Assembly: GCF_015773195.1 (NCBI RefSeq)
Contig: NZ_JADWYK010000004.1
Span: 124,001 to 188,000, forward strand
Source: Hymenobacter guriensis
GTDB lineage: Bacteria > Bacteroidota > Bacteroidia > Cytophagales > Hymenobacteraceae
Direction of reading: 5' to 3'
Length of the DNA stretch: 64,000 nt
Below the pieces are notes generated by a model. That model had not been told where the DNA came from. It saw nothing but the letters and a program-made list of their open reading frames with translations, and made no database searches. How positions within the stretch are numbered: the stretch's first letter is position 1; each line of letters starts with the position of its first letter. Made by a program: the position numbers and the translations under genes. Positions 50,544-57,421 of this stretch are shown here, piece after piece.

Positions 50544-51773
50544 CTATTCTAATCCGATCAGCTGCGTTTCAATTTCCAGTCGAAGCCCGGCCGACATGTA
50601 TTTGCCTTTTGCCTCTAATAATTTCAATAGCTCCTGCCGGGCATGTACCTTATCAGGTAGTTTCACAATGCGCTTAATATCTTTAATTATGTCATCCGCC
50701 ACGTTGGAATATTCATTTTCAACCCCAAAGTGAGTTTGCATCAAATCCGAAAAGCTGCTGCCAGCGGCCGTATCGCCCAGCACTTCTCCACTACTTAAGT
50801 CGAACACGGTAGCCCCCGTAATGCTGGAGGCCACGGCCGGCGAGTGGGTAGCGACAATGAACTGCAGATTGGGAAACAGACTGGTGAGCAGCGGCAGAAT
50901 CTGATACTGCATTTCCAGGTGCAGGTGGGTTTCGGGCTCATCTATAAGCACGAAGCCACAGGGGTCGTAGGTGTAATCGTTGGCCTGTTTTCGCAGCAGG
51001 TCGGTGCGCATGAGCAGCTCCGTCAGGATGCTCAGGAACGCGGAGAATCCGGCCGAAAGCTGGTTAAAGGTGAAGCGCCGGCCATCGGAGAGGTTGATGT
51101 AGAACTCGAAGTTTTCCCTCACGAATTCCAGCTTGGTGCCGGGGTCTTCGAATATGTTGGCGAGGGTTTTCTCGAATACTGCAAAGAAGCGCTCCTGCTG
51201 CTTGGCCTCTTCACTTTTCCCCTCCATCACATCGAAGACTTGGAAGACTTTTTTATTGACTAAGTATTGCTTGAAAAGTGATTCTGAATTTTGCTTATTA
51301 CTTAAATCTGTTATTTGCTTTTCAATAGCATCTTCTCGAGTAACAGAAGTAACAGATGTGACCCTTGTTTGACGAGATGCATGATAAAACGCAAATAAAT
51401 ATTCCGTTAATTCTGTTGGTATATCATTAGTTGCTTCTTTACTAATAGAATAATATTTAGTAGATACAATACTCAGCTTCCTTATTCCTTCTGCCCATTC
51501 TCCATTTACACGACTGTCCTGTGGATGACTTTTAATCCAACTTTTATATCTATTCATAAGATTCTGTGATGTTGTACGCTCAATTTTCGACGCTTCGATT
51601 TGAGCTTTTATACCTAATAACACCGTCGTCTTACCCGACCCGTTTTTACCTGTCAGAATAAGATGCTTAAAATCCTTACCCTGTTCGAACACCGGTATAC
51701 TCAAATTCTTCACTGCATAGGCGTCATTGATGACGAGTTGCTGGAGGTAAGGAAACTCTTGGCGGCTTATCAT
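50544..51773 (-). CDS. ptuA: PtuA-like ATPase of a Septu defence system
   Basis: 409 residues from ATG 51773; an upstream ATG at 51818 lies in a palindrome. ABC/SMC-like ATPase: Walker A LTGKNGSGKTT (42-50), a signature-like FNQLSAGFSAFLSIL, Walker B FVLIDEPETHLH (DEPE near 278) and H-loop FIVATHSPAVASS (near 306). It is followed by ptuB. The region 51250-51750 (lid, about residues 10-175) is far richer in A/T than the rest of the gene and window, which suggests a mosaic or recent transfer. It could also be another AAA-HNH pair, such as a retron effector, but no reverse transcriptase is nearby. Confidence 0.8.
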   Translation of the reverse strand: MISRQEFPYLQQLVINDAYAVKNLSIPVFEQGKDFKHLILTGKNGSGKTTVLLGIKAQIEASKIERTTSQNLMNRYKSWIKSHPQDSRVNGEWAEGIRKLSIVSTKYYSISKEATNDIPTELTEYLFAFYHASRQTRVTSVTSVTREDAIEKQITDLSNKQNSESLFKQYLVNKKVFQVFDVMEGKSEEAKQQERFFAVFEKTLANIFEDPGTKLEFVRENFEFYINLSDGRRFTFNQLSAGFSAFLSILTELLMRTDLLRKQANDYTYDPCGFVLIDEPETHLHLEMQYQILPLLTSLFPNLQFIVATHSPAVASSITGATVFDLSSGEVLGDTAAGSSFSDLMQTHFGVENEYSNVADDIIKDIKRIVKLPDKVHARQELLKLLEAKGKYMSAGLRLEIETQLIGLE

Positions 51774-51805
51774 GATCTGCTGGCTTGCTAGTTGAGCGAA
51801 GGTAC

Positions 51806-51865
51806 ACAGCTTACCCAAAAAGCCCCGCGTACCAGCTGGTACGCGGGGCTTTTTGGGTAAGCTGT
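51806..51865. terminator. 60-bp perfect palindrome, bidirectional terminator
   Basis: Arms 51806-51835 and 51836-51865 are exact inverted copies with no loop base, containing GCCCCGCG and CTTTTT on both strands. It lies downstream of the MoxR-like gene and upstream of ptuA. It is a strong insulator and the left boundary of the Septu operon as transcribed. Confidence 0.85.
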
Positions 51866-51911
51866 ATGACTCTCTCTCTCTTCTTTTCGAAGCGAGAGGC
51901 GTGGAATTGGG

Positions 51912-53444
51912 CTACTTCCGCTTGCGCTTTTTCGAGGACTGGTAGTCCTCGTCATCGTCGTCATCGTCGCCGCCGAAGTTGGGCATGGTGAACATGCTGC
52001 TGAGCAAATCCTTGAACTGGGCGCCGGCGGCGAGGCGGTTGCGCGAAATGAGGCTCATTTCGGCCATGCCGTGGAGGGCAAACTCCATCCAGAAGGCGGT
52101 GTTTTCCTGGGTTAGCTCGGCGGGCACGCTTTGCTGCACCAGCTCGCGCAGGCCAGGTACCACGCCCAGCACTTTCTGGTAGTCCTCGTCGGAAGCGTCG
52201 TGCAGCAGGTCGATGGTGCGGGAGCCAAACCAGTCCTGCACGGGCTTGTAGGGGTTGGGCTTGTCCTTTTGCTTTTTGGCTTTCTCGGGGTCGGGGAAGT
52301 ACTGCAGGAACTGGGTGCGGATGGCCTTGCCCATGAGCTTCTCGGCTACGATGCCCGCGCCTTCCTGCTCGCCCTCGTACACCAGCTCCACCTTGCCTGT
52401 AACGGCCGGCACGGCTGAGATAAAGTCACCCACACGCACGTAGGTTTTGGTTTCGCCGTTGATGAGGGCGCGGCGCTCGGCCCCGGCAATGACCTGCTCG
52501 TAGGCCGAGATGGTGAGGCGGGCCGACACGCCCGACTTGGCGTCCACGTACTCCGAGGAGCGGGCCTCAATGGCAATCTGCTCCACCAGGTCGTGCACCA
52601 CTTCGTTGGTGGTCACCAGGCCGCGCTGCTCCTCGCGGATGCGGGCCTCCTGCTTGGTGATGCGCTTACCGATTTCGAGCGTCTTGGGGTAGTGGGTGAT
52701 GATCTGGGCGTCGATGCGGTCCTTGAGCGGGGTCACGATGGAGCCGCGGTTGGTGTAGTCCTCGGGGTTGGCCGTGAACACGAACTGGATATCCAGCGGC
52801 AGCCGCACCTTGAAGCCCCGGATCTGGATGTCGCCTTCCTGCAGAATATTGAACAGGGACACCTGAATGCGGGCCTGCAGGTCGGGCAGCTCGTTGATGA
52901 CGAAAATGCCCCGGTGGGCCCGCGGAATCAAACCGAAGTGAATTACCCGCTCATCGGAGTACGGCAGCTTGAGCGTGGCCGCTTTGATGGGGTCGGCGTC
53001 GCCGATAAGGTCGGCCACCGATACGTCGGGCGTGGCCAGCTTCTCGGTGTACCGGTCGTCGCGGTGCAGCCAGCTGATGGGCGTATCGTCGCCGCGCTCC
53101 TCAATTAGGTTCTTGGCAAACACCGACAGCGGCTGCAGGGGGTCGTCGTTGAGCTCGGAGCCTTCTACGACGGGTACGTACTCATCGAGCAAGCCCACCA
53201 GCAGGCGGGCAATGCGGGTTTTGGCCTGCCCGCGCAGGCCCAGCAGGTTGATGTGGTGCCCGGCCAGGATGGCGCGCTGCAGCTCCGGTATCACGGTTTC
53301 TTCGTAGCCGAAGATGCCGGGAAACACGTCTTCTTTCGAGCGGAGTTTGTGAATAAGGTTGTCGCGCAGTTCCTGCTTCACGCTACGGGGCTGGTAGCCG
53401 GACTGCTTCAGGGCACCCAGGGTGCGGATAGTGTCGTGGTTCAT
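51912..53444 (-). CDS. MoxR/magnesium-chelatase-like AAA ATPase
   Basis: 510 residues. AAA+ ATPase with a Walker-A-like LLGLRGQAKTRIARLL (about 85-100), Walker B GIFVINELPDLQARIQVSLFNILQEGDIQIRGF, and VFTANPEDYTNRGSIVTPLKDRID. The C-terminus is an acidic run then basic (GGDDDDDDEDYQSSKKRKRK). Such ATPases work with VWA-domain proteins as a metal-insertion or chaperone module. The probable partner is the VWA gene at 59080-60186, 5.6 kb away on the same strand. Confidence 0.87.
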   Translation of the reverse strand: MNHDTIRTLGALKQSGYQPRSVKQELRDNLIHKLRSKEDVFPGIFGYEETVIPELQRAILAGHHINLLGLRGQAKTRIARLLVGLLDEYVPVVEGSELNDDPLQPLSVFAKNLIEERGDDTPISWLHRDDRYTEKLATPDVSVADLIGDADPIKAATLKLPYSDERVIHFGLIPRAHRGIFVINELPDLQARIQVSLFNILQEGDIQIRGFKVRLPLDIQFVFTANPEDYTNRGSIVTPLKDRIDAQIITHYPKTLEIGKRITKQEARIREEQRGLVTTNEVVHDLVEQIAIEARSSEYVDAKSGVSARLTISAYEQVIAGAERRALINGETKTYVRVGDFISAVPAVTGKVELVYEGEQEGAGIVAEKLMGKAIRTQFLQYFPDPEKAKKQKDKPNPYKPVQDWFGSRTIDLLHDASDEDYQKVLGVVPGLRELVQQSVPAELTQENTAFWMEFALHGMAEMSLISRNRLAAGAQFKDLLSSMFTMPNFGGDDDDDDEDYQSSKKRKRK

Positions 53445-53848
53445 CGAGATAGGTAAGGGAAAGGAGCTTCCTGGGTTAGATAACCGGGAAAGGTACCCGG
53501 AGGTTCAGAAGGGCCGTGCAAGGGCTGGTTTGCAACGGTAAGACAAACGCTGCATGCTATAGCCATATCACGAACGGTTTAAAGATGCTCACTTGTGTTT
53601 CGGTGTTGAACAGCAGGCGAGGCAGGCAACAAGACGCAAGCAGGTGGCTCTCCTATACACGCTATCCATTGTGCAAGAAAGCATTATGCCTCAAGTATCA
53701 CTATGCCTTTACAGAAGATGCGACATACCAAGCCAGGAAGAAAAACCCACTTGTTTGGTCAGGCAACTTACCTTACTCTCAAAGAAATAAGGCTATATTC
53801 CTGCTCATCGTTTTCTCAACCTTTCTTACCTCATCTCCCAAATTCCCT
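53445..53848. other. Intergenic region without recognisable features
   Basis: A 404-bp gap between the divergent MoxR-like gene and the small barrel protein. A short hairpin, CCGGG...CCCGG (about 53487-53503), is the only structure seen. A long open frame from 53516 would extend the next gene, but it has no family sequence or start-site support. Confidence 0.5.
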
Positions 53849-54136
53849 ATGGCAAACAATGACTCCATCCACACCCTTGCCTCGCACGAGGTGGAGGATT
53901 TCGCGACCTGGAAGCAGGGCTTCGATGCTGCCGCACCGCACCGCGAAAAGCACGGCTTGAAAATTCACGGGGTATACCAGGCCCACGATAATCCCAACAT
54001 GGTGACCATCCACGGGGAAGCTCCCAGTGCCGAAGCCCTGCAGCAGTTTAGCTCCGACCCAGAGTTTGTGGAAACGGCGAAAAACGCGGGCGTAAAGGGC
54101 CATCCGGAATTCAAAGTACTGCGCAAGCACTCGTAA
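53849..54136 (+). CDS. Small dimeric alpha-beta barrel-like protein
   Basis: 95 residues from ATG 53849. The pattern HEVEDFATWKQGFDAAAPHREKHGLKIHGVYQAHDNPNMVTIHGEAPSAEALQQF resembles stand-alone ABM/DUF1330-like domains, which act in small-molecule oxidation or as binding proteins. No catalytic residues can be named. The frame runs upstream to 53516 without added support. A strong hairpin terminates it. Confidence 0.6.
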   Translation: MANNDSIHTLASHEVEDFATWKQGFDAAAPHREKHGLKIHGVYQAHDNPNMVTIHGEAPSAEALQQFSSDPEFVETAKNAGVKGHPEFKVLRKHS

Positions 54137-54153
54137 GGCCCCACTAGGCCAGA

Positions 54154-54197
54154 GGTCAAGGAAAAGGGCAACTCACGGGTTGCCCTTTTCCTTGACC
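54154..54197 (+). terminator. Hairpin terminator, 19-bp stem
   Basis: GGTCAAGGAAAAGGGCAAC (54154-54172) pairs exactly with 54179-54197. Confidence 0.85.
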
Positions 54198-54310
54198 GTT
54201 TGTGCTCCGGCTTTTTGTCCGGGCGTGGAATGATGCGGCTACAGTCATCGGTCAACCACTGTAAAAATTTCGTTTTCAGTAGTATCCCGATTGAAGTGCT
54301 GTATAGAAGC

Positions 54311-54342
54311 TTGACTATACACCAACAAAATATCTATACTTG
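54311..54342 (+). promoter_or_regulatory. Promoter of the first cytochrome c gene
   Basis: TTG (54311-54313), 21 bp, then TATACTTG (54335-54342), one mismatch from the -7 consensus. An inverted repeat GTATAG/CTATAC (54301-54306 and 54315-54320) covers the -33 box and may be an operator. Confidence 0.5.
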
Positions 54343-54367
54343 CTAATACTCTTCCTTTTCCGTTTTT

Positions 54368-55342
54368 ATGAAAAAACTATTCAAATTTCTCGGCGCGCTG
54401 GTGGCCGTGGTGGTGTTGGCCGTGGCCGGGTTTGCAATGTTTGTGCAGGCGCGGGGCATTCCTTCGTACGAGCTGCCGAAAGCCCCGGCGGCCCCGACCC
54501 TGGCTGCTACCCCGGAACGCGTGGCCCTGGGCGAAAAAATCGTGCTGGCTACCTGCGCCGACTGCCACCGCAACCCTGAAACCAACACCCTCTCGGGTCA
54601 GAAGCTGCGTGACCTGACGCCGGACTTCGGCGCGGTGTACTCGGCTAATATCACCCGCGACCCGCAGCACGGCATTGGGGCCTGGACTGACGCCGAGCTG
54701 ACCACGCTACTGCGCACCGGCATCGGCCGCGACGGGCGCTACCGGGTGATTATGCCCAGCTTCGCGCTCATGTCGGATGAGGACGTGCAGAGCGTTATTG
54801 CTTTCCTGCGCTCCGACAATGCCCTGACCCAGCCCAACCCCACGCCCTCGCACGGGCAGGAGCCGTCTTTTCTGCTAAAGGCCCTTTCCAATACCGTGAT
54901 GAAGCCCACGCCCCTGCCCACGGCCGCCGTGGTAGCCCCCGCTCCCACTGATGCGCTGGGCTATGGCCGCTACCTGGTAGTGGGCCGCTACAAGTGCTAC
55001 GAGTGCCATAGCAAGGATTTCAAGAGCAACAACCCCCTGGAGCCCGAAAAATCGGAAGGCTACCTGGGCGGGGGCAACAAGCTGCTGAACCTGCAGGGGC
55101 AGGAAGTAGTATCGCGCAACCTCACCTCAGACGCCGAAACCGGCCTGGGCGACTGGACAGAGGCCCAATTCGCGCAAGCTATCAAGTTCGGGATGTCGCC
55201 CCACGGTCCGCTGAACTACCCCATGCCCAAGTACTCCCAGCTGACGGACGAGGAAGTGAAGGCCCTTTTCGCTTACCTGCAGTCGGTACCCAAGCTCCGG
55301 AACGCCACGCCCGAGGATAAAGGCACCATAGCCGCCCGGTAA
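54368..55342 (+). CDS. Membrane-anchored diheme cytochrome c
   Basis: 324 residues. An N-terminal membrane helix (LFKFLGALVAVVVLAVAGFAMFVQARGIPSYE) anchors it to the cytoplasmic membrane. Two heme sites: CADCH (near 60) and CYECH (near 215), each followed by conserved regions such as ANITRDPQHGIGAWTDAELTTLLRTGIGRDGR and GYLGGGNKL. Probable periplasmic electron carrier. A close paralogue is at 56118; the two share the same domain order. Confidence 0.9.
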   Translation: MKKLFKFLGALVAVVVLAVAGFAMFVQARGIPSYELPKAPAAPTLAATPERVALGEKIVLATCADCHRNPETNTLSGQKLRDLTPDFGAVYSANITRDPQHGIGAWTDAELTTLLRTGIGRDGRYRVIMPSFALMSDEDVQSVIAFLRSDNALTQPNPTPSHGQEPSFLLKALSNTVMKPTPLPTAAVVAPAPTDALGYGRYLVVGRYKCYECHSKDFKSNNPLEPEKSEGYLGGGNKLLNLQGQEVVSRNLTSDAETGLGDWTEAQFAQAIKFGMSPHGPLNYPMPKYSQLTDEEVKALFAYLQSVPKLRNATPEDKGTIAAR

Positions 55343-55451
55343 AGTCCATTTGCGGTGCACGGGTTATGACAGCCGTCATGCTTCATCCGGCGTCCGATTG
55401 TCGACACAGGACGTTCTAAAGCAGATTCGGAGTGGCTGAATAGTGGTGGAT

Positions 55452-55538
55452 GTAGGGGTGGGGCTTGTCTCCGGCCGCCTGTTGCGCCGCCTGGGCGGGC
55501 ATCGTCCAACGACGGGCGGGGACAAGCCCCACCCCTAC
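55452..55538. repeat. RAYT-type palindrome (distant copy)
   Basis: GTAGGGGTGGGGCTTGTCTCC at the left and CGACGGGCGGGGACAAGCCCC...CTAC at the right. It is a degenerate copy of the elements around the RAYT gene, 7 kb away. The rest of the 401-bp gap has a terminator (55614-55647) and the next promoter. Confidence 0.8.
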
Positions 55539-55613
55539 TCAGGCTGGCCGTATTCTGACTACGAAACCGCTCTAAAGCAGCGCGCCGGGCACACCTCACA
55601 GTAGCATTCACTT

Positions 55614-55647
55614 ACGCGGGCACCCTCGGTTTCGGGGGTGCCCGCGT
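55614..55647. terminator. GC-rich hairpin between cytochrome gene and the heme-less paralogue
   Basis: ACGCGGGCACCC (55614-55625) pairs with 55636-55647. Confidence 0.65.
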
Positions 55648-55675
55648 GGCGTTAGGAGCTGCCCATCACATGCTT

Positions 55676-55712
55676 ATGCGAGTGACACGCGTGTAGCAGC
55701 CGGCTACCTTTG
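55676..55712 (+). promoter_or_regulatory. Promoter/operator of the heme-less paralogue (copy A)
   Basis: ATGCGAG-TGA-CACGCGT (55676-55692), an imperfect palindrome, lies 12 bp before TACCTTTG (55705-55712). Geometry and sequence match the promoter at 56044-56080, so the two promoters are duplicates. Confidence 0.6.
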
Positions 55713-55742
55713 CAGCACTTCACGCCTCTACTCTCCACTGCT

Positions 55743-56024
55743 ATGAAAACGTTTTGCTTACTGGTTGGCTATGGGTTAGCCGCCGCGCTGTTTCTGGCGG
55801 CCTACGCCGCTATGTTTGCCAGCCTGCGTGGGATGCCGCGCTATCAGTTTCCCCGCATGCGGGCCCAGCCGGTAGCGCCCGTTGAGCCGGCCGCCTACCG
55901 CCCCCAGCCGCATCGGCTGGTGGAGCCGGCTTTCTTCAAGTCGCGGCAGCCAGTGGCCCCGCGCAAGCCGGTCCTGCTGCTGGCCGCTACTGCCGCTGAT
56001 GCGGGGCAGTTCGTTGGCAGCTAG
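55743..56024 (+). CDS. Heme-less remnant of the cytochrome c family
   Basis: 93 residues. The N-terminus (MKTFCLLVGYGLAAALFLAAYAAMFASLRGMPRYQFPR) aligns with the anchor and R-G-x-P-x-Y motif of the two diheme cytochromes (ARGIPSYE and VRGVPSYD). No CxxCH motif follows; the rest is a short Pro/Arg-rich tail. It has its own promoter copy. It is either a degraded duplicate or a small protein that keeps only the anchor. Confidence 0.6.
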   Translation: MKTFCLLVGYGLAAALFLAAYAAMFASLRGMPRYQFPRMRAQPVAPVEPAAYRPQPHRLVEPAFFKSRQPVAPRKPVLLLAATAADAGQFVGS

Positions 56025-56043
56025 CACTGCTGCTCACATCATT

Positions 56044-56080
56044 ATGCGAGTGACTCGCATACCGGCTGCCGCTACTTTTG
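56044..56080 (+). promoter_or_regulatory. Promoter/operator of the second cytochrome c gene (copy B)
   Basis: ATGCGAG-TGA-CTCGCAT (56044-56060), a perfect 7-3-7 palindrome, lies 12 bp before TACTTTTG (56073-56080). The palindrome covers the -33 region, as expected for a repressor or a class II activator. Confidence 0.65.
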
Positions 56081-56117
56081 CTTCTGTTACCTCCGCCCTC
56101 CTTCCTCTTTTCGAGCT

Positions 56118-57092
56118 ATGAAAAAAATCTTTCGCATTCTGGGCTTCACGGTAGCCGGGGTGCTGTTTCTGGTGGCCTGCGCGGCGGCTTTCGTGAGCGT
56201 GCGCGGCGTTCCTTCCTACGACCCACCGAAGCCCTTGGTGGCCAAAATTGACTACACGCCGGTGCGGGTGGCCCAGGGCCAGAAAATCGTAAACTCCATG
56301 TGCGCCGACTGTCACCGGAACCAGGCTACCGGCGCCCTGACGGGTAAGCCCCTGGATGATATGCCGGTGGCCTTCGGGAAGGTGTACTCGGCCAACATCA
56401 CCCAGGATAAGGCCCACGGCATCGGCGCCTGGACCGACGCGGAGCTGGTGGGCATGCTGCGCACCAGCATCGGCCGCGACGGGCGCCACCGGCTAATGCC
56501 CAACTTCGTGCATATGTCGGATGAGGATGTGTACAGCGTCATTGCCTACCTCCACTCCTCCGATGCCCAGGTGCAGGCCAATCCTGCGCCTTCGCATGAG
56601 CAGGAGCCCTCCCTTCTGCTGAAGGCCCTGACCAACACGGTGATGAAGCCCACGCCCCTGCCTACTGCGCCGGTAATAGCTCCCCCTACCACCGATGCCA
56701 TAGCCTACGGGCGCTACCTGGTGGTGGGCCGCTACAAATGCTACGACTGCCACAGCAAAGACTTTAAAACCAACAACGACTTTGAGCCCGAAAAGTCGGA
56801 AGGCTACATGGGTGGCGGCAACGAGCTAACCACGCCCAAGGGCCAACCCATCCTTAGTCGGAATATCACCCCCGATCCGGAAACCGGTATCGGCGACTGG
56901 ACGGAAGCCCAATTTGTTCGGGCGGTGCGGTTCGGCCTCTCGCCCCACGGTCCATTGAATGCCCCCATGCCTAAGTTCTCCCTGATGGAGGAAAATGAGG
57001 CCAAGGCTATTTACGCATATCTGCAGACAGTACCAGCCATCAAACACAACATTCCCCCCTTCGGGGCAACAGCCTCCGTGGCTACGCGTTAG
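56118..57092 (+). CDS. Membrane-anchored diheme cytochrome c (paralogue)
   Basis: 324 residues, the same length as the gene at 54368. Anchor KIFRILGFTVAGVLFLVACAAAFVSVRGVPSYD, heme sites CADCH and CYDCH, and shared blocks ANITQDKAHGIGAWTDAELVGMLRTSIGRDGRHRLMP and SEGYMGGGNEL. The C-terminal half reads ITPDPETGIGDWTEAQFVRAVRFGLSPHGPLNAPMPKFSLM. Probable periplasmic electron carrier, under the palindrome-containing promoter. Confidence 0.9.
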   Translation: MKKIFRILGFTVAGVLFLVACAAAFVSVRGVPSYDPPKPLVAKIDYTPVRVAQGQKIVNSMCADCHRNQATGALTGKPLDDMPVAFGKVYSANITQDKAHGIGAWTDAELVGMLRTSIGRDGRHRLMPNFVHMSDEDVYSVIAYLHSSDAQVQANPAPSHEQEPSLLLKALTNTVMKPTPLPTAPVIAPPTTDAIAYGRYLVVGRYKCYDCHSKDFKTNNDFEPEKSEGYMGGGNELTTPKGQPILSRNITPDPETGIGDWTEAQFVRAVRFGLSPHGPLNAPMPKFSLMEENEAKAIYAYLQTVPAIKHNIPPFGATASVATR

Positions 57093-57100
57093 GGAAAAAC

Positions 57101-57176
57101 CACACGTCACGGATACAGAAACGGCGGCCCTTCTGGTGGAAGAGGGGGCCGCCGTTTTCTGTTGGGGTGACGTGTG
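57101..57176 (+). terminator. Long nested terminator hairpin
   Basis: Outer arms CACACGTCAC (57101-57110) and 57167-57176; inner arms AACGGCGGCCC (57120-57130) and 57146-57156. It lies just after the second cytochrome gene. Confidence 0.75.
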
Positions 57177-57421
57177 ACAAGTAACAGGTGACAAGTAACA
57201 GGTAGAACGTAGTCATTGTGAAGAGGCACGACGAAATAATCCGTCCTGAACAAGGCACAAAGCCCTGAGAAGTGAAAAGCCTTTACCCGTGCACATCGAG
57301 TAAGAGCTTTCTGGCTGCAAAACGGGCCTAGTCGTGTACAGGGCGGATTGCTTCGACACTGGCTTGATACGCCACATGCTCGCAATGACGACGTGTCACC
57401 TGTTACGTGTCACCTTTTAAC
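57167..57421. repeat. Heptamer element split by a GTCATTG-type palindrome
   Basis: 57172-57206 carries GTGACAA, GTAACAG, GTGACAA, GTAACAG, GTAGAAC units. 57396-57421 carries the inverted GTCACCT, GTTACGT, GTCACCT units. Between them, 57213-57395 is another inverted structure with GTCATTGTGAAGAGGCAC on the left and GCAATGAC on the right. The order suggests that the second element sits inside the first. With the terminator it fills the 317-bp gap. Confidence 0.65.

Noticed and set aside
53516..53848. N-terminal extension of the small barrel protein
   Set aside because: No family sequence, low coding character and a better ATG at 53849 directly before the conserved domain.
53445..53848. tRNA or small RNA gene
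   Set aside because: No cloverleaf, CCA end or conserved TTCGA arm could be assembled; only one short hairpin.
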